From Posidonia oceanica (taxonomy: Eukaryota; Streptophyta; Magnoliopsida; Alismatales; Posidoniaceae): a stretch of 64,000 nt of DNA. The stretch is taken from positions 37,626,001 to 37,690,000 of the forward strand of contig JAZBRS010000049.1 in assembly GCA_037176725.1 (NCBI GenBank). The letters are read 5' to 3'. The notes under the pieces were generated by a model. It made no database searches, had not been told where the DNA came from, and saw only the letters and a list, made by a program, of their open reading frames with translations. Below are positions 11,030-23,545 of the stretch, in pieces; position 1 is the first letter of the stretch, and the number at the start of each line of letters is the position of its first letter. A program made the position numbers and the translations under genes.

Positions 11030-13249
11030 CAGTCTCTTGTCGCCTCTGAAAGGGGCGTCAAGACTTGTCGCCGATATTACCGGCGGCTACAACTGGATGC
11101 CTTTTTAATCGTTTAAAAAAGCCCGATAAAGGGTCTGAGTGTCGTGAAACCCTATACGCACGACTTCCAGACCTAAAAAACACCTAAATCTATGAAAATA
11201 AATTAAAAAAAGGGAAGAGAATTGTTCACATAGCACGGAGGGTTGGCTCAAAACCGTCCCACCGTGATCGCCAGAAACTGTAGATGTGGATTTGGGGGTA
11301 TGTTGATGATGATGACGTCGACGCTTCCATGTACGTCGACGACTATTGTGATCGCCACTTGTCAATTTGCGGTGTTGGTTGATAAGGTATTTTCGGGAGA
11401 TACTGATGTGGTTGTGGTGTGGGTTATCGGTTTCATTGGATCGACGGTAGGATGTCGTTCAGCGGCGTCCTCGTGTTATCTGGCTTATTCCTTTTTTCAA
11501 AATAAACAAATAGATCTAGATTAGTCCGAACATGTAGTAAACAATATCAGAAAAGCGATAAATAATATAAATAAAAGCAAAATATATAATACTAACCGAG
11601 GGTGGTTCCCCACATGCATATACAATGAGCCTATTTATGCTGTGCAATGATATGTAAAAAAAAAAAGTAGATTGAGAACGACTACTCCCTTCACCCTTGT
11701 GCTAAGTAGCGTGGGGTTGAGGAAGTGGAGGTGCGGATAGAGCTCCGGAGGCACGTTTTGCATGGGATGGGCACGATTTCTTTGGATCTGGGTTTTCACC
11801 CTAGGAATTGACAGAGTGGGGTTAAGGATCTCAGGATCTCTCCTCTCTATGGCTCCCACAAGGTCTCTCTCAGATTTTAAAAAGCCTCCCTAGATTCTAA
11901 AAAGCCTCCCTTTAGCTCTAGAGCTAGGGGGATTTATAGAATATTTTCTAACGTGATTTCGTTGAAAAACGAGGAGATATTATTTTAGATTTAAATTTAA
12001 ATCTAAAATTAAAATTTTAAAATTTTAAATCAGATATTTTAACTCGTCGCCGCATGTAGCAGCGACAAGCATAAATATTTTTATTTTTCTGATGTGGAAA
12101 ATGAGTTAAAAGATAATAAAATAATCCATTTAAGCTAGTCGCTGGTACAATAGGAACTGCCTATGACTAAGTCTCCATTTTTAAAGTTTTCTCCGTAACG
12201 AAAAGATATTTATAGGAAATTTTAAATTTAAACTCAAGCTTACTGATTAAGTAACTTATATTTAAAATTAATATCTTCTATAATTTCGTGGGAGACGTTA
12301 ATTAGTTTTATAGATATTTTTGACTTAGTCTAAATTCGTAACTACTTGGATATTTTAGATTTATCTTTATTTTTAAATATCACTTTGAAATAAATATAGC
12401 TATAACAATTAAAAATGTGATAACTAACTTTAAAATCTCGTTTTTGACCAAAATAAAGATATGTCATTTTAAAATCAACGTCATCCACCCTTCTCGAATT
12501 TTCCTTAATTAGCTGCTATTTTTAAATATATATATCATATAGCTCACATTTAAGTGCTAGGAAAATTGTAGAAATATTAATAATTATGGGAAAAATTATT
12601 AAAACACTTTATAAAAATCTCATATATTATATTAAGACCTAAGATGACAAAATATCACGTGAGAGGACTCCAGAGTACTCGTTGCCTCTCTTTGTGGTGA
12701 CAAGACTCGTCATCGGTGACACTAGCGACGAGCTCTGTTGCCTCTTATACAAGCAACGAGCAGGTTTTTTGCAATTTTCCCCTTCTTTTATATTAATCCA
12801 AAGAGATGTGTTAAAAGTACAAAATAACTCAGAAATTCCATAAATTTATAAAAACATGTTCTTTAACATTAAGATACTCAAATCTGCCACTAATTTGAGT
12901 TCAACGAGAATATTAGCCTTATCACAGCTAATAACTCGCATTAAATAATGTTAAAGGTACTCAGACTTGCCATTAATTTGAGTAGATTGAGAGTGTTAAT
13001 TCTGCCACAACTAATAACCTCATATTAAGACAAAAAATATTCAAGGTACCCAAACTTGCCACTAGTTTACGTGTGTTAGCTCTGCCACAGCTAACGACCT
13101 TGAATCAAGGAAAAATCATGTAATGTTTTTTAAACATATTATGAAAAATCTGGAAGATATGTTAAAAGTCCTTAGTTATGTGATTTAGGATGCCTCAGGA
13201 TTTCCTATCCTTAATTGACTCTTAGAATTGCGAAAATGGGATATCTACA
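11030..13249 (-). mobile_element. Long LTR remnant (LTR5) starting TGTAGATATCCC
   Basis: On the minus strand an LTR-like start TGTAGATATCCCATTTTCGC lies at 13249, close to the start of the LTR at 31833 (TGTAGATATCCCAATTTG). The sequence towards lower coordinates is non-coding and AT-rich, with three separate groups of short stem-loops (11035-11092, 12043-12069, 12677-12770). The conserved CCTAACACC block was not found, so the 3' part is lost or belongs to another family. The lower boundary is a guess; related sequence may run to about 9300. Confidence 0.45.
11035..12770. repeat. Stem-loop groups with CTCGTCGC/GCGACGAG core
   Basis: At 11035-11063 TCTTGTCGCC pairs with GGCGTCAAGA (9 of 10). 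At 11066-11092 a second stem follows directly. At 12043-12069 CTCGTCGCCG pairs with CAGCGACAAG (8 of 10). At 12677-12770 three stems follow one another, including CTCGTC...GACGAG and GTTGC...GCAAC. CGTCGACG also occurs twice at 11318-11342. Arm and loop sizes match the GTTGGACGC modules elsewhere, but the core differs. Confidence 0.55.
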
Positions 13250-13651
13250 GGAGGAAGCAAACACGTCTCTAATTATCCTTGGGATTAGCACAAAAGGGGA
13301 AAGAAACACCCAATCACGGTATGCAAGCAACATACATCAACCAAAAGGCATGAGCATGGCATGTGCGCATGTTATGTCAACATGATAGTGAAAGAGAAGT
13401 CAATCAACACATCAAAAGGCATGAAATATGGCATATGCAAGTGTGGTGGCATAGCATATGTGTGCAAAATAAACATCCACCATACACAAGGCATGTAGTA
13501 ATGCATCAAACATGGAATTAAGGCATGGATAGGTGCTAATAAAGAATTAGGCATAGGCAAGGCAACACAAAGAAATGCGGAAAGCCAAGCAAGCAAGGAA
13601 AAGCCAAAACGAAAGCCAGAGTCTTGTATTCCCAGCGGAGTCACCAGTTCC
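13250..13651 (-). mobile_element. Primer-binding site and about 400 bp of leader of a Tat/Ogre-like element
   Basis: Five bases inside the end of LTR2 the minus strand reads TGGTGACTCCGCTGGGAA (13629-13646). This looks like the non-initiator-tRNA primer-binding site described for Tat/Ogre-like Ty3/gypsy elements, and differs from the TGGTATCAGAGC type. The next 370 bases are leader-like with no frame, then break off at the start of LTR5. The coding internal region is absent. Confidence 0.55.
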
Positions 13652-16093
13652 TGTGACCATGCCAGCGACAGGGGTGAGCACGTGGGACGAAGGGCCACGC
13701 ACACGCCGAAAGGCCACAACGGAGTGGTGCATTTGAGAAGGGTTTTGACTCAAAAACACCAAAGCGAAAACAAAATGCAAAACAAAAGGATAAGATAAAT
13801 GGAGTCACCACCTAATCTATTAAACGGAAAGACGAGGAAAACTGGATGCAAAGAAAGCACGATAAAAGCAATGCAAGTTTAAAATGATGCTCCATGCCAA
13901 TGGATGCAACACATTGGTCATTGCAGCCAAAGAAAGGGTAAGGACTCCTGTTACGTGCAAGAAAGGTGTTAGGCACTCTCGTACACCCGACGAGTCGGTC
14001 TTTCTAGGCTTGATTCGCTCGCATATGTGGCTTATGTAGGTATGAGAATGTCAATTAATGTATGCCCAAGGGCAAATGTGTGATGCCTTGCTAAATGGAT
14101 GCTCCTTAATGCATGCCTAGATGAGAGATGCTAGATGCTATGCAAATGTACGTAGAAAACATGCAAAGAAGCAGATCTGGATGCGAAAGACCAAAATCAC
14201 GCGGGTAAATCAATGCAAAATAATGCTCAGCTTCACTGTCTGTACTGAACCCAGGGGATTTGCATTGATGACTCGTGCTAGATCTGTATGCCAGATCTTC
14301 ACGCTAATGGATCGCGCCCCAGGTTCTGCAGATTTAGATTGCAAGCTTTCTTGCTCATATGGATGAATCTAAAAGCCAAAACAATTGCGAAATTATGCGA
14401 TGCTAGTAGAATGATGCGAAGAAACAAGACCTAGACGTATCCAAACAAAATCAGGCGAAACAAAACTAGAGAAAACCATGCAAGAGGACAGGGTGCTCAG
14501 CTACATAGCTTGTTATGGACCAGAGCATGTGGTTCTAGGCGTCGCGCTGGTCTTAGACACTAGATGATCGCACCGGACACTTGCGCATTGCTCTGTTTCA
14601 GACAGCGAGCTTCATCGCCGGAATTCATGGAATGAGGCGATTGAACCACCCGATTGGGCATCGAGGAAGCTTACATGGATGCCAGTGATGATCCTTGACG
14701 CCTCAAACTGGATCCCAAATGAGTGCATGCTTCAACCCACCTCCCTTGCTCGCCGTTGGGTCTCACCGTCTCTCACGGCCATGGGAGTGGGCTGTGAGCT
14801 CTGGGATCCCGTTTTGACGTCAGCGAAGGGTGGAGGAAGTGAGAGGAGAAGAGAAAATGCATTGTCGATGCAATGTAAACCAAATGCGTTGAGCTCCATG
14901 GCCTCGCCATTCCTTCACACTATGATGCCAACTCTTGAACCACTTCGTGGATGGCCAGCCGACCGAAACCGAGAAGTCCTATGGGCGAGGTGTCTCTAGA
15001 GCGTCAGGAGGATGTCAAGGGTGAGGGGCTTATGTCAGGATGAGTGATGTCCCGTGCTCAACGGCCGAAGCCTCACATGCGACCGGAACTCATCGCCGAC
15101 GAGATGCAAGCATGCAAACACAGAAAACCAAACCAAAAACGGACTACTGTGCCAGAAAACAAGATTGAACTACACTCGAGAGAGCTCAATTATGCAAAGA
15201 GGATGAATGCTCACCTATGTTTCTCCAGATTGTCGCTACTCGGGACGCAACGGAGGTGGAGGCAAGGCTTGGTTGCAACTACTGTGTGGTGCTTGGCTTA
15301 GGGGTTGCAAGGCTGTAGTGATGCTACGGCTGTGTGTTAAGGAGTATGCTAGTGCAGTAGTTGCTTGGGAGGTTTGGGTGCTCGGCTATGGAGGTGGAGG
15401 AAATGCAATGAGGTGGCTGGAGAAAGAGGAGCGCAGTGTGTGCAATGGCTTCTTCGGGTAAGGGAGTGGGCTTCCAGCGGTGAGGTGCTCGGGCAAGGGC
15501 GAGTGAGATGGGTTGCCAAGAGGCTTGTACGTTGGCAATGAAGGTGGTTTTATAGAGGTATGCATGCATGAGAAGCGTCGATCGGTAATTGTTTTGAAAT
15601 GAGTGGCTTGGATGTGAATTGGTTGGGTTTTAAATTGGGATGAGGGGTATGATGGTCAAGGCACACCAGGGTACACACCTAGATCCATGCCAGCCAATGA
15701 GAAGCAAGGAATCAATGGTCCAAAGGTGAATGGACAAATCGATCCTTCAACAACATAATTCTGACATAGGGCTGCACGCCAGCATTTCACTCCAATAAGT
15801 AGTGCCAATAGTTTACGACAATCAGTCACGCCAGTGAGTCGTGCCTGGCATACTGTAGGGCCTGCTTGCTGGATCTTGGGCCTATTTCTTGAGTACTTGA
15901 CCACCAATTGGGCATTAGGTGTCCAAGGCTGGTGGTTTTGGGTAGGTTTATGGTGTTGGATGGGTTTGGGATGCTAGGATTGGTGTGTGGTTCTAGGACA
16001 AGTTTGTGGTTCTGGGTAGTGCCTCATTACAACTGGAGCAAACTCTTCCGAAGGAGTCCGTCGACAAGTGGCCTCAAAATCGAGGTGTCTACA
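13652..16093 (-). mobile_element. Long 5' LTR (LTR2), 2442 bp, Tat/Ogre-like
   Basis: On the minus strand it starts TGTAGACACCTCGATTTTGA (16093) and ends GCATGGTCACA (13652). The start matches the LTR at 53642 over about 45 bases including GTCGACGG. The shared 3' block appears on the plus strand as GACTCCTGTTACG and GTGTTAGGCACTC (13947-13980) and as GGAGTCACCACCTAATCTAT (13801-13820). A GC-rich island lies at about 14500-15100. A primer-binding site follows, so this is a true 5' LTR and not a solo LTR. No clear GTTGGACGC hairpins are seen. Confidence 0.75.
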
Positions 16094-16654
16094 ACGAGAA
16101 AACAAACAATCTCAAACACAAAAAGAGTTACATGATTTGGCAATAGCTTACGTCCACGAGCAGAGGTGAGTGGAAAGATCACTATAGTCAAAAGAGTACA
16201 AAAGAGAAAAGAAATCTTTTAAGAGGAAGAAACAAACTCTAAAAATCCAATACATGCAAGAGAGATGACGGTGGCACAATATCCACGCTAGTCTCTCTAA
16301 TATCTTATTCAAGTCTATTTTATCCTAATACATATGACTCATATATATAGGGGAAACAATCTTACCTTTTCACAAATCCAAGACAACCCTTAGATTCAAA
16401 TTTAAAGTCAAACATAAAAGGATAAGAAAATTTAGATCGTGTGAAACTAGACATCCTATTTTGAATTACTTAGTTACTCTTCAATGAATACGTCTCCAAA
16501 AACATACATGTAGAATGGATGCATTTGAACTTAGAATTCAAGGTATACTCAATAGTTATGCTTATATATGTAATAGAAAAGATCGCCTGTTTGATTCCTT
16601 TGCTCTTCCTTCCTCCACTCTGCACCAAAATGAGGTTTTTTGAGTTTTTTATTT
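16094..16654. other. Non-coding stretch, LTR-like in part
   Basis: Bases 16100-16350 contain GGCAATAGCTTACGTCCACG, a phrase common in plant retrotransposon LTRs read on the minus strand, but I could not set ends. The rest to 16654 is AT-rich with no supported gene. Confidence 0.35.
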
Positions 16655-18150
16655 CAATACCCTCCTTAAATGTATAATGTCATCAATGCCCTCCTTCTAA
16701 TGAAATTTGTTGCAATACCCTCATTGGACTAAAGAATTGCGCTAAATACACCTGCCATGAGCTTTCGTGTTCTTTCGTTACCTACTCTAAAGTCAACCTA
16801 GGTTTAACCTAATCACATGATTGAGAAATTACCAACATACCCTCTACGTAAAATTCGTGAACCCTAACCCAAAATCCACCGCCGCCTAACTCATCCTCTT
16901 CATCCTCTCTTCTCTCCCTCTATAGTGTTCTCTTCATCCACTGGTGATACCAGAGCAAGAATCCACCATCAGTTAGCAGCCCTTCTTGCTGCTGCTGTTG
17001 TGATTAAGGAGTCTTAGTCGGAATACTGATTGATTTGGATGATATCCTTAAGTGAGACTTGCATTATCCTTTTTTGTTGTCCAATTTGATATCCTTTCCT
17101 AATGGTCTACTGTAGTCTAAACTCTAAAATGGCATAAATTGGTGCCTAACTTAAAGGTTGAAAGTAACCGAGATCTATTTGTTTTCAAGGCTGTTATCAT
17201 CAAACAAGTGACTACATTTTATTGCTTAGTTAACTAATTATAGATTTGCATCTTATCAGAAGATGGCACATTTTTCTGTTATCATTGAAACTAAAGGGTT
17301 GGGAAATCAAGGAAAAACAAAAGAATATAAACATCTTATAGATTATTCTTTTCTCATGAGAAGGAATTACTGCAATTCACATATTAGTTTTGATTTTAGG
17401 TGATCACCTGTTTTACTACGTGTAAGAGTTCACCTTTTGCACTACCAAGAGAGTTAGGACACTTGTGTAGTATAATCACTTAAATTTTTGAATGACATAG
17501 GTTCGATTTTGATTTTAGGAACTGACTAAGAGTTCACCCTCTGGCTTCCACCGTCCAAACATTTAGGAATTGGACAATGCTCAGGTTTGTTTGCAGTTGG
17601 GACAAGTAGAAGATTTCAGTACGTTGGTGTCTACTAATGAGAATGTTCTCATTGTATAGTTGATGGACGTGACAGTGCAGTTGTTGTTGGTGAAGGTCTT
17701 GACAGTGCCGGTGGCGTTGTTGTAGATGATTTTGAAACCAAGGTAACCATAGTAGGAGGTGGTGGTGTTGGTGGAAGTTGGTTCTTGTTGGGAGATTTAG
17801 AAGGGATAGCTAATGTTGAATTTGTTGTTGTTGTCGTTGCCACCACTACAATGGGAGATGGGGCAGCTTAGTGTGTTGTTGCTGCTAGTGGTGTTCTGAG
17901 CAACACAGAGTACTGTAGTGAAGATGAAGTTGAAGAAAAGAAGGAAAAGAAGAAGAAGAAGGAAGAGAAGGCTACTGTAATTGGAGTATTAACCAAAAAA
18001 TTATTAGGATATATTGATCATTTTAACAGCAAGTAACGACTACTGACGTCACTGAGGATGAATTTAATTGAAAGGTATCTAACGTAATTCTTTGATTCAA
18101 CCAGGTATTGTGACAAATTTCAATACAATGAGGGCATATATGCATTTTAA
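16655..18150. mobile_element. Non-autonomous inverted-repeat DNA element upstream of the SDR gene
   Basis: The left end (16655-16765) and the reverse complement of the right end (about 18040-18150) align over about 100 bases. Shared words include ATGCCCTC, GAAATTTGT, CAATACC and AAAGAATT. Ends of this length with a non-coding middle suggest a Mutator-like derivative; no target duplication could be fixed. The middle holds a GT-rich stretch (17640-17880) that reads with many Gly and Val codons and a Lys/Glu-rich stretch (17915-17975). It could be captured host sequence, but no gene is recognisable. Its right end is less than 370 bases from the SDR start codon. Confidence 0.6.
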
Positions 18151-18516
18151 TCCTATGGCGCGCGCGGCGCGCTTGTGTTATTGCTATCTGTCTGGACGTC
18201 TGTGGGTCCTTGCGCGTTGTGGCCCTCGCACGTGGTCCGTAGCTCTTCTACTTGCTGCTCATCGCGAGAGGAAGGTTGTTTTTTTTTTCCCTCTAATCGA
18301 CAGAGGGTGGGAGGAGAGATAAAAGGAGACGTCTTTTGATCTGGTGATTTGGGTTTCGGCCATAAGGTCATAATGGGTTCGTCTCTTTCTTGCCAACGTT
18401 ACCAATTCTGGTGTTCTCCTTTCCTTTTTTTTTTTTTTTTTTTTGGTATGCCCTTTCCTTGTTTTTTTTGTTGCTTTTTTTCTTCTCCTGATCTTTGTGT
18501 TTGGCGTTTGGCAGAA

Positions 18517-21500
18517 ATGGAGAAGGATAGGAAGAGAGTTTTGCTGACGTCCAGTGGAGACGAGGTCTCCAAGGGGATCATTTACCACCTCGCCAAGTGT
18601 GGGTTCAGGTAACCATCATTATGGAACGAAGTTGTGGGTTTTAGATGATGTGGGTTTCTTTTTTTTTTCTATTCTGTTGATTGATTGGGTTCTGTTGTTA
18701 TTTGGGTTTGGAAATGATTAGGTTGGTGTTGCTGGGGGATGAGAACTGCCTCAGGAGCATGGCAAGGGGGATTGTGGAATCGTTGGAGGGTATTCGTCCC
18801 ATTGAAGTGGTTGGGTTGGATGTCGAAGTGGAGAATGAGGCGGCTTTTGATGAAGCTGTGGATAAGTCGTGGGAGCTGTTGGGTGCCGTTGATGCTTTTG
18901 TTCATTGTCATGTCTACGAAGGTAAAGGAAACAAAGCAGCTGTTTACTGCCCGTTTTCGTAAACATTTTTTTTTATGTCAATTTTTTATTCCAAGTACTG
19001 CATAGTTTCCACTCAGTACTTTAATTTGTTGTTTGACATCATTTCTCTTGGATTGACCGTTTTCGCTTGGTGCTTCTATGCAACTCTCCACTGATCCTAC
19101 GTTTGGTATATCTGTATCTTTAATTTTATCTTTTAAAGATAGGTCTCTCCGAGTTCTCTTATTTTTCCTTTTATTTTTTCATTGGTGGAAGATTTAAAAA
19201 ATTGTCGGAGTTGGCTCATATAACTGGTCGTTTTCAAGGTGTAAATAGAGAAGAAAATTAATTTGATGCAGGGGATTTTACTTGTCCATTCCTAAAAAAA
19301 ATGATCATAAAGGTGATACTGAATCATCAATTATTCAATTGAACCTCTTAAATTTTGGCAACAACATTTTGGATTTATTCCATTTGCTGGTTGTTATATA
19401 TTTCTTGACTTTTCATGTCATTCTCCACAATTAGCTCTATTTCATGATTGTTACATCTTTCTAAAATTACAGATTCTTTAATTTATTCCTCTCAAATAAT
19501 TCTAAGTTGTCCACAACTTTCCTAAGTTCTGAACAATTCATTTTGCTGGGTGATGCTGAATTTCTCATGTTGTAACCGGATTATTGGTGCACAGTTTGTA
19601 ATGGCCCTAAGGCCCCTAACTAGATGCAAAAAACTCTCCTAAATAACTACATCTACTTCTTGTCTCTTGTGGAATTCATTGCTCTGGAACCATAACATAT
19701 GCATTTTTCCACTATATAGCTATCAGTCATTCTTGCTAATTATGTGGAGTTGCTATTATTGCAGGAAAAATACAAGAACTTATGAATATTACTGAACATG
19801 AATTTAAGAAAACGACAAAGATAAATTTCATGGCACCATGGTATCTGCTAAAGGCTGTTTCGAAAAGAATGCGGTACTTCAGGTCAGGTGGATGTATTAT
19901 TTTTCTATCTTCAATCATTGGTGCAGAAAGAGGATTGTATCCTGGTGCTGCAGCTTATAGTTCATGCATGGGTGCAATACAACAGTTAGTTAGAGTAAGC
20001 AATTATTATTTTCATTTCCAACTTCTTTTCTTGATTAAACACTCCCCTACCTTCTCTGTGTTGCAAGTCTCAATTTGTTCTTAGGAATATAATTAAAAAA
20101 AAAAAATCAAATGCAGCTTGAAAGTGAGGCTGTACATTAGTTGGAAACCAATAATGACACAGGATTAAAAGTAGTACTAGATTCATATGTGTTATAACAC
20201 ATTTCACTGTTGCCATTGAACTAAATAACTGTTTATCATGATAGTTGTCTTTTTAAAGTGATTAATGGGACTGAGTGCTAGAAAATCTGACAGTGCTCAA
20301 GTACTAATGACCCAAATAGCAATGCCCTTTTTTCCTGTGGCTACTGGATCTTCCTTCTCTTGCTAAATATTTCGAAAGATTTATATTTATCTGACAATAG
20401 TTATCTCTGATTGCATCACATTCACTCAAGATTGTTCTTAGGTGTTATTCAACATACACATGTCAGTGTTTGTTGACCTAGAATTTTTTTTTTGCTCATA
20501 TTAATTCAAAAATTTGAACCTATGGCTGTGAGCATGTGGCCCATGCTCTTGGTGGACTTCAACGTACAGGCTAATATATCATTTGGCTATAGATTAACAA
20601 AGATGATCAGCACCCACCTTTATATCTAACGATAGGTAGAGTACTGATCAGAAGACTGTAAATACCATATAGTATTTGAAAAGTATCTTATTAAAGTTAG
20701 CCATCTTTTTTTCCTTTTTTTTGTCATCTTTTCTTTTGCAATTTTCTCTAAGTTAGTCTTAAGCTCTTCCTTAACAGGTAGTGGTTTGAATTTCTATTCC
20801 CGATGTATAATTTTTTGTTAGTTTAAGTTAGTCATAGGACTGTTTGTTTTTTATTGCTTCTAAACAATAGTAAAATTGTTGTAGTTCTTGTAAATAAGGG
20901 AATCAGAATTAGGGTTGTAAACAAGCACAACAGGATCTAGCCAATTACTGCTCATCTTGACTAGCTATGACTCGGTTTAACTTGGGCTTGACTCCAATGG
21001 AAAACTCGGCTCAAGCTCATCCAATATAACATCGACTGTCTTAGCTCAAGTTTGTGTTCACTATCAAGAAATGTTCTAAGTTAGAAACAATCCCAGTTAC
21101 CCAACTAACTCACTAAACCATTACCCAAGTGGAAAGTACAACTTCAGTCTTCATAGCAAAAGGTTATAATTTTAAACTGTAAAATTCCACTGCCTTGACA
21201 CATGATCTGGGATATTGGGCTAGTACAGCTCTTAGTGTTGTCCATTGGTCCTATAGAACTTGATAAATTTAATATTTAGGACGTGCAGTCCATGTTTTAA
21301 ATGGGCTGAGCCAAGCCTGGAGTAGTCCAGCCCATTTCAGGTTTGATTTGCTAAGATTATTGAGTCCTTTAACTGTGTGTTAAGTGTCAACTTGTCTAGT
21401 GTTGGGTAATATGGATTCTCTTGCTCTTCTCATGATTCTTCATGAGTTTACTCTTGTAATGTGGATTACTTGTAAATGGAATATTATTCCCCTTCAAAAC

Positions 21501-22366
21501 TTGTTTAGAGTCGGGTAAAATAAATAAAAACTCGTAACAAGCAGAACATTAGTAGTTTAGTGAACTGGGGATCATGAGCTTCTGTTTGACAGCCTTAGCT
21601 GCAATTAAGAGCGTAAATAATATCCTGCTTGAGGTCTTAATTGAAATAGTAGTTAGCACTTTGTCTCTCAGTTGCTTGTAGTTTTCCTCGTTGATGTGCA
21701 TGAACAAATTCATTAGGTCTCTCGAGTCTAAACTCTGATAGTTCCTGACTTCTAACAAGAAGATTGAGTTTATCTTTCAGTTTCCCATTTTGGAGCAATT
21801 TTGGAACTTTGGTTATTGTCAAGAAACTTTGAAACCTTGGTTTGTTTCATTACATTCACGTTCATTATTGTGAAAAATGCTAAAGTGGAGATTCCCTGTT
21901 TTGAGTTTACAAGTTCTTATCAATTTCTCAAAACTCAAAAGTTAACTTATAATTAGAAGCTTTTCTTTTCCCATGCTTAATTGCACTGTATTACATTACA
22001 AACATGCATTGTGGGGATCACTACTTGTTCAGTTTTATCATTCTTACGATGTTTAAGCGCATGGGGTTGTCTTTGGTTTCTATGCAGGCATCTGCCATGG
22101 AGATTGGCAAGTACCAAATAAGAGTCAATGCCATCGCTAGAGGCCTGCATTTGGATGACGTGTATCCTCTATCTGTTGGTAAAGAGAAGGCAGAGAAACT
22201 TACCAAGGATGTGATGCCTCTGAAGAGATGGCTTGACAAAAAAAATGACTTGGCATCAACAGTTATATACTTGGTTAGTGATGAATCACGTTACCTGACC
22301 GGCACCACCATCATTGTAGATGGTGCCCAGTCCATTGTAAGGCCTCGACTGCGTTCATTTATGTAA
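18517..22366 (+). CDS. Atypical short-chain dehydrogenase/reductase, 266 aa, 4 exons
   Basis: Exons 18517-18608, 18722-18921, 19765-19994 and 22088-22366 join in frame through GT-AG introns. The product has the Rossmann-fold SDR layout: [13 protein letters not shown] near the N-terminus, the [14 protein letters not shown] helix, [27 protein letters not shown] and [20 protein letters not shown] near the C-terminus. It resembles plant 3-oxoacyl-ACP reductase-like (FabG-like) proteins. The glycine-rich nucleotide motif is altered, the NAG motif reads VHC, and Lys of Tyr-x-x-x-Lys is Met. NAD(P) reduction by the usual mechanism is therefore doubtful and the substrate is unknown. An in-frame Met exists upstream (18349, 18373), but a T-rich tract ending GCAG just before 18517 looks like a 5'-UTR intron acceptor, so I chose 18517. 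Intron 3 is 2.1 kb and holds no supported gene. Confidence 0.9.
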
Positions 22367-22722
22367 TGCACCAGACATCCTGCTCTAGATTCCTCAGCAA
22401 TCGCTCCCTTCTTTTTGTCAATTCATTTTTTTAACAAGGCCTTTCTTTTATTGAGAGATAATAAAAGGGGTCGTTAGCAACACCATCTTGTCTCCAAGCA
22501 AACCCCCCTTAATGTGCTCCTCCCCCCCATAGGAGCAGGTGGATGACAACTACAGTTACCTTGTTCAGTTACATTTTTTTTTTTTAAATAGCAGAACTTA
22601 CAAAAATAATGTGGCTGGTTGGCTGGTTCTCCTTCGTTGTTTTTGAGCTATGCTTCTTACTTGTGTCAATTGCAGTGCTATTGAAGCTAAAACGTGCTTC
22701 AACTTGTTCTGTTTAACATTTC
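22367..22722. other. 3' flank of the SDR gene
   Basis: About 350 bases with an AATAAAA-like signal (22461) and T-rich and C-rich tracts. No gene is visible. It ends at the edge of Copia element B. Confidence 0.5.
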
Positions 22723-23545
22723 TGTAAGAGGGAAAAGATCAAATCATTTTATTAATGGTGAGGATTACATATATATAGACTACATAGACTTAAATGGATA
22801 TCTATTTATCCATATATCAATTATTATCTTATTTAACACGTTGAACACTCTCCCTCAAGGTGAAGTATATATATCTAATATGTCTAGTTTGTTACAAAGT
22901 ACTTCAAATACACCTAAGATAAGATCTTTTACGAAGATATCTGCAAGTTGCTTAGAAAATGGTGTATATGGAGTAGAAATAATTTCTTTTAACATTGTGT
23001 CCTGAACATAGCGACAGTTTATTTCATTGTGCTTGATTTGTTCATGAAATGTAAGATTGTTTATAATAAATATAGTTGCTTGATTGAGGTGCCTGAACTG
23101 TAAAACCTAGTTCTGTCAACAGTAACTTAAGTCAAATTGTTGCACAAGCAGTCTGTGCTATGGATTAGTATTTAGCTTCAACATTAAATCTAAACACCAC
23201 ATTTTGTCTTTTTCTCTTCCATGTGACTAGATTTCCTTCAACATATGTACAATAATTAGAGGTTGATTTTCTGTTACCTTTGTCACCTGCACAGTTAGAA
23301 TTAGAATAAGCTTCAACTTCAAAGTATCTATGCTTTCAATATACAAGTCTTTTACCCAGTGTTCCTTTGATGTATGCTAGTATATGAAGAACTCCTCTCC
23401 AATGAACCAATTGTGGTTTACGCATGAACTGGTTGAAAAGACCAACCACAAATGAAATGTCTGGGCAAGTGATTATCAAATAGATTAACTTTCCAATGAG
23501 TTTTCAGTACCTTCCAACATCCTCAAACAATTTAGAGGAGCAATC

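Noticed and set aside
14679..15461. Several plus-strand frames of 84-106 codons
   Set aside because: They lie antisense in the GC-rich island of LTR2, overlap one another in different frames and have no domain.
17649..17846. Minus-strand Thr/Pro-rich frame of 65 codons
   Set aside because: It mirrors the GT-rich stretch of the inverted-repeat element; low complexity and no domain.
18349..18516. N-terminal extension of the SDR protein from an upstream in-frame Met
   Set aside because: It would add a run of Phe from a poly-T tract. The tract ending in GCAG looks like an intron acceptor in the 5' UTR, and SDR homology begins after 18517.
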